A DNA stretch of 64,000 nucleotides from contig NC_091046.1 of NCBI RefSeq assembly GCF_963966145.1, positions 13,826,001-13,890,000 of the forward strand, read 5' to 3'. Source of the stretch: Tenebrio molitor (taxonomy: Eukaryota; Arthropoda; Insecta; Coleoptera; Tenebrionidae). The position numbers and the translations under genes are program-made. Within the stretch, counting starts at the first letter, position 1. Each line of letters opens with the position of its first letter. The notes under the pieces were generated by a model. It was not told where the DNA came from. It did no database searches and saw only the letters and a list, made by a program, of their open reading frames with translations. Positions 1-12,400 of the stretch are shown piece after piece.

Positions 1-80
1 TGTCAAGCAGCTTATTCAAGGGTTATATTATATTATTACAGCAAAGTTTCTCGTCTTGATAAGAAGCTTGTCAAAACAAC

Positions 81-3000
81 ATGTTCAATATAATTACGAA
101 AGTACTTTTAATATTATCATTTAATACTAGTTTAGTTATTCTGCAAGACAACAGTGTTGACACTATTTGTAAAAGTTGTGGAGATATTGTCAATGAATAT
201 TGTTGTAAATATTACCGAAACTGTTGCGATTGTAAGTACATTTACGACATATTATTGTTTTTACTATTGTGTGTTACGTTCAACAATTTTCGGCATTTGT
301 TTACCAATAATTTGTAATTACTGATTACTCGAAAATGTCTAAATTTAAACTCTATTGCTTACTCCTGAGGGACTAAAAGTGCCCTACTAAAATAACGCTT
401 TACACAAAAGTCGTACAAAAATTCAAAATTTGTGTGTTTTGGTGAATCACATTTAGGTTTGTTTTTAATGTTTCTAAATCTTATTCTTAACATCTTCTCA
501 CCAATATTTGATTTTTATAAGGACCAGACCCGATTTTATACATTTACATAATTACATATTTGCCAAATTTTTCAAGGGCATTTAATTTTTTTTTCACTAC
601 TAGTCTGACAAGGCGTCATTATTTACTTCTGAACCGAACTCAGAAGTAGAATTTCTCTCCTACTGGTTAATAATTTTTCATTATTAACCCAGGGTAAAAA
701 ATTTTTTTTTTTTAATGAACAACCGTCACCTAGCGAGGAAAGATTGTCGCTTATTTCATTGGTTTTAACGTAGACGATTTTCATAGCAACCGTTTAGAAA
801 TGCCAACTCGGATTCGTCGCATCCGACAAAATAATTTTATTAATAATTATTATCTAGTAGTGAAAAAAATAGTATATAAACCACCTTAGAGAAGTCCCTT
901 ATAGCCTTCGCGCTTTACATCCCTCGGCGCGCCTCGGGATGTAATCTTGGCGATCTGACTATAATAATGAACTTCTCCACCTTGGTGTATATACTACCTA
1001 GTTATAATATGTACAGGGTTATTATAAATGATTGTAGTCCAAGTAGGCGTAAAAACTGAATGTAAAATTTATGGTTGCCGCTCCACATAAAAAAAAATCA
1101 AAACGATGTGAATAAATGAGTACACACCGTTCACACACGGGAGTTAAATTTGGTGCAAAACAACTCAATATTTTTAGAATTGGTTGCAAAACAAGTCAAT
1201 ATCTTTGGCAGCTTTTGACAGCTACAAAAATTGACAGTTCATATGAAAGCTGCAAAAATTTCATAACATGGGCATTGAGCATGGCCTGCTTTGATTAAAA
1301 ACGTTTATAATAACCCTGTACCGTGCGATCAAATAAAAAAAAATTAGAGTAGGCGAAAATGGTGGCTTGAACCAATCAAAGCATCAGAATAGCACAATCC
1401 AGGTAACTCTATGTTTAATTGATTGCACGTTACAATAATTCGAACTATCTCAAATTTGCGGTTTAAAAAAATACTAAAAAATTTCACTTTTTGCCTAGCA
1501 TGCGCACATCCAATTATCTTAACTCTTCAAATCTAAAATTGTCGTTCTTGTTTTTGAATTGCCCAAAACAAAGTAATAACAACTTTGAAGATTTATAATG
1601 CGACCACTGGGCACGTTAAAAAAAGACTTTAAGAAATGAAGATAAAATGAAAATTTACCATTAAGAAAAATTTTGCTCCCGCGAAAGAATATTTCCTAGT
1701 GTGGTATACAGGGTATACAAATGATAATGAGCCCGACGGAATTGAAAATGCAACCCACAATACATTTGCAAAGGTAACTTGGATATTTGTTTTTTATTTT
1801 AAAAAGTTAAACACAGTTAACTGTGCAGTTTCGTAAATTTTGACATATGTAAATGTCATATTCGCTTGGTTAAATGAAATTGTGAAAAAACGAAGAGTTT
1901 TTGGTATAATGTTTCTTGTCTGTATAAACGTGCAACGGCAGAGACATTATTAGGTATTACCTTTGATTTTATATTAACATTAATGTGCGACGCGAAGCGT
2001 AGCACGAGTTGTATTTCCAAATATCATAGCAATGAGTTAAAATTCAGGAGAAATATATTCGGCACATGTCCATGTCAAGAGTTGTATTTTACATGAGAAT
2101 TTAACAAACCAGAACCACAGACATTTACGAAACGGTATTTATTAATTATTAATTATATCAACAATGGTAATTTCTGCCACTGAAGTAGACCCCCATCTAT
2201 TTGCTTGCATAATGACAAATTTAAACTGTCAAAAGCGAATTTGTTGATTTGGTGACAATTGAAGAGTTAGATGCAGAATAATCGCCTATTTATTTTGTAC
2301 CTACAGAATAATCAAAAAAGCTCGCTCGTAATTGGCTGTTATTCAGTCCAATTCTTAACGTTCATTGGTTCTTTGACACGTGCGTTGAATTCTCACTTTT
2401 ATATTTCATATATTTATTGCAAGATTTAAATTTAACTAAATTGAACAGTCCCTATTTGTAATTGATCTGCATATTTTTAAAACCGAGTCACCGTTTAATA
2501 AATGTAGATTTTTTTTAAATTTCTTAACACATATACAGAGTGTTTCAAAATTCGTGAATTCCAAATTCAGAGCGTTGCAGGGAATCACTTCAGTAGTCCA
2601 AATATGGAAATTAAAAAAAATCGGGATTCCTACCACAAAGATACATTGGTCTGAAGATGCACTCTTTGAAATGCGTTTTCTTCAAATACAGGCTGAAAAG
2701 TTCAGTGTTTATTGTTATTTATGGTGTAGATGATTGTGGAAAATAATAACGTAATAGCTATTTGTGTATTAATAGCGCAAAGTGATACATTGTCGATTGA
2801 GGGTCATAGGACTACTACATATTATTTCTGTGGCGGTCGTGAAAAACTAGGTAAGTCGAAAATGTTAATTTTTCAGGGCAACGATTCAAAATTCCACATC
2901 ATTCCTAAAATCCTGTAATTAAATAGAAGCTTCTTTCTACCTGTACTTGCTTTCAATATAAGTCAATTTTAAACTGTGAAAATCTGAATTATTTAACTCC

Positions 3001-5415
3001 ATAATTTATTATTAAGGTGTAAACATCGCTAACTCATTTTTGAAATAATTTGACTTACCTACTTTTTCACGACCGCCACAGATTTTATTTGGACCAAATC
3101 AATGTAATACCTTCTTAAATTCAGAAACTAATTATTCACAATATTGATATTAAAAGTACAATAATTAAGGTTTTTGAAAAGTAATCCATGCTCTGGAAGT
3201 GTGTATTCTGGTTCTTTTGCTGCACTTACAATTTCGGGAGGTGTACACGAAAACGCTTCCTCAACAGTTTCCCTTCCTTCTACAGGCTTTTGAGCAATGT
3301 TTTTTGTAAAAACACAAAGAACCCCGACACAAACTGACACAACAATTCTTTCTGTTTATTCGTTGTCACTAGTTACAATAATCACTGGACATCTGATTTT
3401 AACAAAAAATTCGAAGAGCGAGCGTTTTGTACATTTCTTCGCGCGTGAGCGACAAAGTGACAGTCCTCGGAAAACGTCAACTTTGCGTTGTCAAATGCAA
3501 GCGCAAAGACCTACTTTCTACATCGATTGTAGGAAAAACAATTTTTTATACAACTGACATTAAAAGTGACGTTTTTAGTGGAAGCTAATTTGATTAAAAA
3601 TTGCTCTTTATAACTTACCGCGTTAAAAGTATTTTTTCACTACTAGTAATAAAGTCTAGCGTTATCGGTTGTCATAGAACACTGAGAAGTTTCGTTTTTC
3701 TACGTTGGCCCAGTGACAGGTAAATAATTTTTCATTATTAACCATTGGTGAATAATGGAACAACCGTCACCTAGCAACGAAAGATTATCGTCTATTTCAT
3801 TGGTTAACGCAGACGATTTTCATACCAACTGTCAAGAAATGACAACTTGGACCCGTCGCATCCGACAAAATAATTTGATTAATAATTATTATCAGAAAGG
3901 CTTTTAACGTATCTAGTAGTGAAAAAAATAGTATATAAACCACGGTAGAAAAGTCCCTTATAGCCTTCGCGCCTTACAACCCTCGGCACGCCTCGGGCTC
4001 TAATCTTGGCGCTCTGGCTATAATCATGAACTTCTCCACCTTGGTATATAATATACTATTTTAACACCAGTAAAAAAAAACTTTTGACACTAGTTATTTT
4101 TTTATTTATTTATAAATGTTAAAGTGGCTCTATTTGCCGCTTTTTCAATATTTGCGGGAAATCTGTCGTCGATATCGGCATCGTTAACGTCGTTTTCTTT
4201 GCATTCCATGTTTACGAATGTAATAATGTGGAATTGAAAATGTTTTACAAAAGGTAATGAAAACTTTTTTGACGTTCCTAATAAACAAATGTCAATACAA
4301 GACTAGCTACCTGATTTTTGCCGCAGAAATTAAAATAAACATCAAAAATACGACTGCGTTTTTTAATGCAATGCAAACCAGTTGTATAAAAAATAGATGT
4401 ATGATGGACATGTTAAAAGTGATTTTATTTTGTTCGTGGGGTTGGTCAACTCGCTGCGCTCGTTTCCCAATCTTCCCCACTTACAAAATAAAATCTCACT
4501 TTTAACACTTACATCATAAATAACTATTTTGAAAAATAGCTTTACTTTGGAGTAAAAAAATCTTAAATTTTTGTAATTTTTCTTAAAAATGGAGCGGCAA
4601 CGTAGTTAGAATAGTATTTTGTCACTGTGGATATGAAGGCTGCTATGTATTGAACAAAATTAAGTGCTTATATCTTCATCAGGAAGAGTGATTTTTTATT
4701 CTAAGTATTTTTCGAGTTCCACTGTGTCCTTTCCTACCACGCTCTGAATTCGAAATTTGCGAATTTTGAGACACCTGTATGTGCATTAAAATTATAAGAA
4801 ACGGAAATAATAGTAGCTGAGAAAATAAAAGCTTTATACAGGGTTATTCTAAATGATTGTAGTCGAAGTAGGCCATGCCCATGTTATTACGTTTTTGCCG
4901 CTTTCATATGAACTGTCAGTTGTGTCGCTGCCACTGTCATTTTTTAGGTGATCAGGATTTTATTTATTTTTGTTAAATTAACGATTGAATCCAGAAATAT
5001 TGAGTTGTTCTACAATCAATTTTAAAAATTTTGAGTTGTTTTGCACCCAATTTAACACATCATTTTGATGATTTTTTTATGTGGAGCGGCAACCATAAAT
5101 TTTACATTCAGTTTTCACGCCTACTTCGACTACAATCATTTAGAATAACCCTGTAGTATGTATTTGTTTACATTAAGTATTTTTAATTTAATAATTAAAT
5201 CATTTATTAAAATTTAACATAAAATAACATTTTTAATTTTAGATTTAAACCCAACCGGGTGTCCAACGCCATCTAGTCCAGAAGCTCGAATAAGTTGTCG
5301 GAAACCTGTAAGCTGTCGGTCAAGCACAGATTGTCCACTATCTAAACAATGTTGCGATACTGCTATATGTGGCGCGACATGTGTAAAACCGACATTTCCT
5401 GGATATAAATACTGA
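81..5415 (+). CDS. Secreted WAP-domain protein, two exons (81-231, 5243-5415)
   Basis: Exon 1 begins at ATG 81 and ends at a strong GTAAGT donor at 232, leaving one extra base. Exon 2 follows a TTTTAATTTTAG acceptor, starts with two bases and ends at TGA 5413-5415. The phases fit exactly and give 107 residues. Residues 1-22 are a hydrophobic signal peptide. Residues 30-49 hold six cysteines in the pattern CxxC, CC, CC. Residues 57-97 carry eight cysteines at 57, 69, 75, 81, 87, 88, 93 and 97, with the typical WAP spacing C-x5-C-x5-CC-x4-C-x3-C. WAP proteins are secreted and commonly act as protease inhibitors or antimicrobial factors; which of these applies here cannot be told. An unseen exon in the 5-kb intron cannot be excluded. 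The opposite-strand ORF over exon 2 is a shadow. Confidence 0.8.
589..996 (+). repeat. Dispersed palindromic repeat, copy 1
   Basis: The first part (589-868) is bounded by TTTTTTCACTACTAG and its inverse CTAGTAGTGAAAAAA. It runs straight into a second palindrome (869-996) whose arms start TAGTATATAAACCACC and end in GGTGTATATACTA, around a GC-rich centre of CCTCGGCGCGCCTCGG type. The same two-part structure occurs at 3632-4058, so the two parts move or amplify together. No coding capacity; class unknown. Confidence 0.75.
1012..1320 (+). mobile_element. MITE, TACAGGGTTATT family, copy 1
   Basis: Terminal inverted repeats (TIRs) begin TACAGGGTTATTATAAATG and end TTTATAATAACCCTGTA, with TA at both ends as in Tc1/mariner-type insertions. 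The interior has no transposase. A reverse-oriented relative lies at 4837-5155, and both share the interior segment with GGTTGCCGCTCCACATAAA. Confidence 0.85.
1322..1430 (+). repeat. Short inverted-repeat element, copy 1
   Basis: A unit of about 109 bp with ends CGTGCGATCAAATAAAAAA and TTGATTGCACG. The interior includes GTAGGCGAAAATGGTGG and AGCACAATCCAGGTAACT. It recurs inverted at 16068-16178 with near identity. Confidence 0.75.
2827..3082. mobile_element. Foldback MITE with TCTGTGGCGGTCGTGAAAAA ends
   Basis: Ends are TCTGTGGCGGTCGTGAAAAA and its reverse complement. The TIR match continues through GGTAAGTC/GACTTACC, about 35 bp in all. Length 256 bp, no coding capacity. Confidence 0.75.
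3632..4058 (+). repeat. Dispersed palindromic repeat, copy 2 (nested)
   Basis: Same order and orientation as the 589-996 copy. Long stretches match, including the shared 3' half with CTAGTAGTGAAAAAAATAGT followed by the GC-rich foldback. It lies inside the larger inverted-repeat element 2534-4779, so it arrived later or is a component of that element. Confidence 0.75.
4411..4507. repeat. Short foldback palindrome
   Basis: Arms TGTTAAAAGTGATTTTATTT and its near-perfect inverse lie around a centre with GCTGCGCTCG. About 97 bp, able to form a strong hairpin. Confidence 0.6.
4837..5155 (-). mobile_element. MITE, TACAGGGTTATT family, copy 2
   Basis: Ends are TACAGGGTTATTCTAAATG and its reverse complement, extending into a TIR of about 37 bp (GATTGTAGTCGAAGTAGGC on both sides). 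Read on the minus strand the interior matches the copy at 1012-1320. Its longer, cleaner TIRs suggest it is younger than copy 1. Confidence 0.85.
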
Positions 5416-5740
5416 AACAAAGGATTCATATCACTTAGTCATTGATAACAAGTAATTTTTTTTCCTTGACCACTTTAAGGAAATTAGAGGAAACCCCATC
5501 AAAATTTTTCATATTTCCCACAAAAAACTACTAATGTGTAAGTAAATGTGCACGAAATGTGCTCATTTTTAAACTTTCTATCATAAATCTAGATGTTCAT
5601 TGACGTATTTATTAAAGGTCCTTCTTGCAATTCAATGAACAAGGCGTTTAGAAGTTGTGTAAAGCTCATCATTTATTAGAAGTTGTGTAAAATTCATTAA
5701 TAAATGTTGTAAATAAAATGACTTGTTGTTATGGGACATA
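5416..5740 (+). other. Probable 3' UTR and poly(A) signal of the WAP gene
   Basis: AT-rich non-coding sequence follows the TGA. An AATAAA hexamer lies at 5712-5717 and is the first good poly(A) signal on this strand. The exact end is not visible. Confidence 0.45.
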
Positions 5741-6179
5741 TATTTAATCCTGACGTTTAATGTTGAAGAATACCTTGGTGATGATTATGTCATAGTCCTC
5801 GCAAACTTGACAAATATAACTGTGATAACATCTGTGAATCATTACATATTTACGTGATATTTCAATTTTATTTATTTGTAATAAACATTTGCTGTATTCT
5901 TTTCGCAATGTTTTTATAACCGATTAAAAATAGGTATAAATCTGATTTTCGCGATAAATTTATCTCTGTTTGTAAATTGTTGATTTTTAGGAACAATTCC
6001 AATTCGAATTCTGGTTAATGGGTTAATCCGTCAGTGCTTAGGTTTCTGCCACCAACCGTCACCTTCGGTCCTCCAAGTCAGAACAAATTTCTAAGTCAAC
6101 AATGACGTATTATGCAAATATTGCAGTTACTTTTCGCATTTTCACGGAAATACGGGGAAAACGACAGGGAAATGTGTTA

Positions 6180-6471
6180 ACTGCATTGAACTTCTTGCGC
6201 AGAATCCGCTTCGGGAATTACCCAAGATGGCTGACACTTGTTGGTTCACAGAGTTGTGACTGAGTTTTCGATCGAAATAAGTGCCTTAATCGAGTTGATT
6301 TCGAAAATTTTTGGCGCGAAGGCGAATGCGATATGTGCTAGTGATATGTTGATTGTGTGAATTTTGTGTTAGTGATGTTAGCCTTCGAGAACGATCGATA
6401 TGTGTTCTGTTGTCGACGACAGTTCTTATTATTTACTTCGTTTAAAACTCAATATTCAATTGTAGGACGAA
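6180..6471 (+). promoter_or_regulatory. Putative RhoGEF2 5' UTR/promoter with a uORF
   Basis: A moderately GC-rich stretch lies just upstream of the first coding ATG. It contains a ten-codon upstream ORF (ATG 6227, TGA ending 6259) in an AAGATGG context. A possible 3' splice site (ATTGTAG) at 6465 would make the coding start part of a second exon. No TATA box is evident. Placement is inferred from position only. Confidence 0.35.
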
Positions 6472-9400
6472 ATGGATAATACACTCGCTCTAGCAGATAG
6501 GTACGTAGTGTGATTTCCCGATGCATAGTTTTATTTGCCCAATTACATAAATGGTAATTAATTGTTATTGATGGTTGCAATGGCCTAGTGTTAGTTACTT
6601 ACGTCACCGATGCTCTTGTATATACATACCTGTTACCTAAAGAAATGCGCGCATCAACATAACACTAAGTTTTTTGGTCACTTTGTTTATTCAATGTTCA
6701 TTTTAGAGTTCTGTTTCATGTCGTTACGGTAGCCTTTGGGCGATTTTTCATTGCATCGTCCGTCACTCCTCGTCATGGGAAAATCGAATTAAAATTTCTT
6801 ATGCTGCCCCAATTACTTAATATTCTCTCATTGTTTTCTACTAACTGCTATGTAAAGTAAAACTGTTAACAGTTATCTCTCACAAGATTAGGAAATAATT
6901 AAATGTAAACCGTAACACATGATTATTCATGATATTTTTTCTTTAATTGAATTTTCTACTTTTTGGTCAAGTAGGTACGGTGAATATCAAATGAAAATAT
7001 TATCAAATTAAAAACTGTGGACATGTTATAAAAATTAAACACACATGACTAATGTGAGTGATATTGTTATGCATAAGACTAATTATTTGCAATGTACAAG
7101 CTATTTGATAAGTAGGTATATAACACAAACAATTTAGTTTACAACACACTAACTCTTCTGTATTTCAGTTAAAAAACAGATGCTTTGGCGCAACCGATTA
7201 CTTGTAAATCTTTTAGTAGGTATATGGACGTTTTACGCGTTAGATGTTGTGTTTACGATTTCGTTACGGCTCGACAGCTAATCAGATTAATCATTGTTGA
7301 TTAATTTTTATCAGAATTTTTATTGTTGTATTATGCAGTAATGTAGACCACACAAGAATGTTTTTGACATTGATTTTACTAATATGGGGTGTCAACGCCC
7401 CCAAGATTAAAATATAGTATTTACTGCAGAGGAAGTGCACAGAAGCAGATACCTACGAATCGGATGTTAGTACGAGTATGTATTGGTATCCACCTCTGTG
7501 TATTTCCTGTAAGATCAAGATCAAGATGTCCAAACGATATTATTTTTATCATCAATGATATCTTGTTTTTTGTGGAATTTTTACTGGTCTGAAGTGCTTT
7601 GTTTTCCGTAGTTTACGATTTGCAAAAATGAATATGTGAATGTAGTATGACACGTGATTATATGGTATATTTTCCAATTTTTCATTATTTGAAGAATAAT
7701 CATGGACAGTTAAAATACTCATTTAATTAAAATAATGTTTATTTACATCAAATGTAGGTATAAAAGCCGTCCTACACTTAAGTACTAAGGCTATCCGCCC
7801 ACGTACATTCATCCAGTTCAAGTAAAGCAACTCAGATTCGGCTCAGGGCGAGGATGTGTGTGAATGTGTGATAGATATCTGTTGTAATATGTTCAGTTAT
7901 TCAATTCCTAAAGTAAACAACCTTTTTGTATCTAAAATCGAGTAAATTCGATATCATAAGTGTGGTGGTTGTATTTTTTTTAGTTCTGTGTAAAATTTTT
8001 CGATGTTTTTTTGTTGTCATTTAATTTATCTCAAAGAAATACAAAACATAAACATGATGAAACTGATTAAAGGTGTTATATTTAAATGGAATAAAATAGC
8101 AAATTGTTTAGGCCAATCCTCGTTTAGTTACAGTTTGTTTTAACCAAACTATAATTAAACTGGTTTTGAAGCACAACTATGGGTCTATTCCAAAAAGAAG
8201 AAAGCACCACCTGTTGAGTGAGATTGTCAAATAAAAAATCATTACAGTTAATTGTTTGATGTTTATTTGGTTGATGCAAAAAGTCCAAATTTTAACGTCA
8301 CAACTAAAACAAGCTTAGTAAATTGTTTCAACAAAATTAGAAGCCTGAAACCAAAATTAGGTAAAGGACAAACCGACAGCCACTGACATAATCATAATAT
8401 ACAGGATGTCCCAGAACTACCTCCCCAGAGAAAAAAGGAAGTATTTTGCTAAATGTGATAATCAGAATTTTAAAGAAAAAAAGTCCTATCTCAAGCGATA
8501 ATCGAGAAAGGACATCCTAAACTTGACCAATCAGAATTCAGCACCAATCATGACCGCAATTTTGCGCTGCCGGGACAATTTTGCGTTGCCGGGATTTCGA
8601 AGTTTTCTACATGATTATTAAAATCCCCAAATTTCTTGCTGCTTGTTGTGATATCAATAACTATTATTTTTGCTGTGTAGCAACCTGTCCGATTTTTTAG
8701 TATGTAATACCGAGTGACTATAAATGATTGAAGCAAAATAGTGGATTGGCAACACTGATGCAGTTGGTAGTGCAAATCTTCTCGTGCATCATCTGTCAAT
8801 CATTTCTATTTAGGTTAGGTTAAGTCACGAAGTACATTGATAGTCACTCGGTACCTGAGGACGACCTTCAGAGATTGCTGAAATGGAAAACTTTATTTTT
8901 CTAGGACAGGCTGCATAATCTTACTTTTTTTTTCTACTTGGCAGAGTGGCGAATTGTAATGTTGGGCTGGAATGTAATGTTGGTTTTGACTTCAACCCAG
9001 ATAACGTTTAAAACAGAAAGATGGTACATATTAACTTTTCGTACTACATGTATCTTTTTAATTGAAATATCTCTAATGCAAGTTTTAATAAATGAGACTG
9101 TTCAACTCACATAAAATTCTCCAATAAAAATGCACGATTTGTCATTTCTGGACCAATCAGAACGAAACTTCCTGGTTATTCATCACATGTGAAAAATTAT
9201 CGGTTATTTTCACTCGTGATGATTATCAGGAAAATTTATTATAAATTTTGTTCGTTGAATAGTCTCTCGAATACCACGCTTAGCCAAAGTTAAATAGACA
9301 ATTTTTGTGGTGTTCTCACTCATGTCCCACACGCTTGAGAATACCACTCGTGCTACGCACTCGTGGTATTCAAATTGAAGCGTGAGTGACATTCGTGACA

Positions 9401-12400
9401 GTACCACTAAAATAATCGACATAACGTTGCCTACTCGTGGTATTATAAGTCAATATTCTGCCATGAAAAAGAAATCTCAGGTAGAACTTAGGGATCAATC
9501 TCTAGATAATGGTCTGTGATCTAAATGGTTTGCATATTAAAACATGACAGTGGGAATGGGTTATTTTAGGACCTTCGAAATAATTTTTTGTATTTTAAGA
9601 ACAGTTAAGTAAATCTATACGGAATAATTGGTTCAATTTTCAAAGCGAAAAGCTGATATAAACTAATAAAACTTTAATTGTTTTTTTTTTACTTACAATG
9701 GAAACCCTACGCTAAAAACAAGACCATTTCAATCATTGTAATCAAAGAAATCTGTCTAGACGATAGGGGTAGTTTATGTTTAGCTAGTCAGTTGAACTCA
9801 AACTTAAATTTATATAAGTACAAATACTGGACTCTCGTCGCCGATCGTCCGGATGATGATCAATTATCAGAACATTGAGGGTATGGTTGACATACATATT
9901 TTGTTGTGGCATCGATGCTCTTAAGGCTGTTGCCTAGTGGTTAGCCAAGCAATGGTAAAGCGCGCTAAACGGATTGTAATTATTTTTCCACAGTTTTATG
10001 TTTGAAAGTATGGTGACTATATTTTTTGTTAAACATTAACGTATCTCACAGGGCTACTGTCTCAGTTTTTTGAAAAATCGCTTCATTCTTTAAAAAAAAA
10101 TTAATAACGTTTTTCAGTAATTTTAATTATTTTTGCTCAATTTTTCATTTAGAGACTATTTAAAAAGTGCATTGGATTCAGAAGAACGTATCTCATGGGG
10201 CTACTGTCTCAGTTTTTGGAAAAACAAATTAGATTGGAAGCAAAAAAATAAACAAAAGCCTCAACAAAACCCGTAAAATTCGGTTATTAGGCAGTCCACT
10301 ATACTTATGAACTACCTGCAGCCCCTGGAGGTCGTAAACTCGGGTTGACATAATCACTAGGGGTCAATTAGGGTCGATTTGTTTCTTTTTTTTGTTTTGT
10401 TTTTGCTTTGTCTTTTACTTGGTTGACCTGTAATTGGGACATCCTGTTGGCCAACTTGTCCAAATAATAATAAGTAAACAAGTTGTACTTTGACAAAGAG
10501 GAGGGTATAGAATATCAAAATAATCAGGAAATAAATACCGAAATAATATTTTCGATATAATGAGGGTGTCGAAATACAATATATTTTTTACTTAATGTTA
10601 TGTATTTTTATTCCAATATGTGGAACCGAGAAAAGTCGCTAATTTAATTTTAAACATTTCGTAATCTTGGGTGATAATTGTTTAGATAGTCGCTTGTATA
10701 CGACTATTTAGTTTATTTTTGTAATAGTGTATACCTTAGGTCATCTGTCTTTAAGTAAATTCATAAAGTATCGTGCAGGGTACAACGAAAGCGTCGCAAT
10801 TGTGAACAGTTCATACTACAACTGTGAAGAACATTTCCAGTAGACACTTGCAGAAATGAGTTGCAGGGTACTAAATTTAAAAGGTATACATATTTGAATT
10901 AGTCGCAGGGTTACTGTGAATTTTTAAATTCATTTCCCGTTGTCAGTCACAATCTCTGATTACACCCATGGAAAAAGTGTACTAACTATAGTAATGTTAG
11001 AAAATTTTACAAAATTTGTTGTTTTTTTAGTACTTAATAAAAACATATACATAAGAATTATGTATATATTTATAAGAAATAAATTAGACGTACTCGTATT
11101 ACGTTTTGTAACGATTTTGACAAAGCCGACATAATGTAGAATAGTTTTTCACGTTATCTGAAAATTGCATGTGTAGTTGTAAAATACAGTATTATTCAAG
11201 TTTATTTTTATATTGAGTAAGAGTGTGAGAGTTTTGTCTACTCCATAACATTTATTTATTTATATGTTAATATAAATATTATTCTCCATTAATCGTTTTG
11301 AAACATCCTTTTTGTATTTTATTTAAAGCAAATATATTGAAAGTGAAAAAAGATATATGAATGTTACCGGTAATATACATCTTCAGGTATTTTGCAGATT
11401 GCTCGGTCACTTCACAGAACTGTTACAGCTCCTAGGACTTGGAAAATGACAAATCTCAAGTAAAACTTTGAAGTTAAATTATATTCCGAGACACTAGTAT
11501 TACACAAAAAGAATAAATGTGCTAATAACAGTCCAGTCAATTGTATTTTAAATACTCATCAAAACACACGTTTAATTAAAAAAAAGTTACCCACATAAAC
11601 CCATAATCAAGAGTAAAATTATATAAGTTGATTTTCCATTATAAAATTCAGTTGCCTTTAGAACTCAATCGTTTTGCCCATTGTCCTCAAGACACGTAAT
11701 GAGTAATGACATTCATCGAGGTACTAAATAAATTATGGTGTGTTCACTTTGAGCATTTTATTTCAGTGAAGAGAATATCTTTTTACAGCTGAAAAATGGT
11801 GGCTTTTAGCGTATTAATTAAAAATTTTACATAAAACTACAATCAACGTGACGTAAACAAGTTGATAGTGAAGTGTCGAGGTTAATGAGTGATACGATCG
11901 TTTATCAATCTCTGTTTAACAACGTGAATGTGTAAAGTGGCTGTGTACATATATTCTTTTTATTTCATCACCTTGATTTTTGTACAGTATGGCAGCAGAT
12001 AATTTTAATTGTTGATTTTTTTTTACGAAATAAAATTTGGTTAGGCAATCATAAAACTCGCCATATTAAATATATTTTTTATTTATAATTTTTTCGACGG
12101 GACCCCATAACTTAACTTAAAATTTGAAATATTTTGCTAATGAGCGGGTCATAGTGCCAGTTATTTGGATGGATGGCTTTTCTACATAATTAAACCCCCT
12201 GCATTTCCTTTATAAAATCACGCTCTTTAGATGTAAGGTATTTATTTTACAACCACACTAATTAAAAAAACACAATGTTGTAATGTTACGTTTATTTCAA
12301 AGTTAAAGTAAAACAAAGGCACACCATCCAAAATATATCTTCTTCCACCACCAGCGCTGACCATAGGAATTAAGGTGCTGCTGACAAGTTTGGTTGTTGA

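Larger units (their letters stand above)
2534..4779. mobile_element. 2.2-kb inverted-repeat element with nested insertions
   Basis: The left end TACAGAGTGTTTCAAAATTC continues to AATTCAGAGCGTTGCAG. The right end is its inverse, from CTACCACGCTCTGAATT to GAGACACCTGTA, giving imperfect TIRs of about 50 bp flanked by TA. Inside are a foldback at 2827-3082, the dispersed repeat at 3632-4058 and a small palindrome at 4411-4507. Small ORFs on both strands near 3128-3557 resemble nothing I recognise. Confidence 0.6.
232..5242. other. Transposon-filled intron of the WAP gene
   Basis: No convincing coding exon is visible. The intron holds at least seven inverted-repeat or dispersed elements, listed separately. 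The stretches 232-588 and 1431-2533 show nothing recognisable beyond AT-rich sequence. Confidence 0.6.

Noticed and set aside
3128..3557. Overlapping ORFs of 70 (-) and 86 (+) residues
   Set aside because: They lie within an inverted-repeat element and are unrecognised; reported as element content and not as genes.
5214..5429. 71-residue minus-strand ORF
   Set aside because: It is the shadow of the WAP exon, which has the right cysteine pattern and splice phase on the plus strand.
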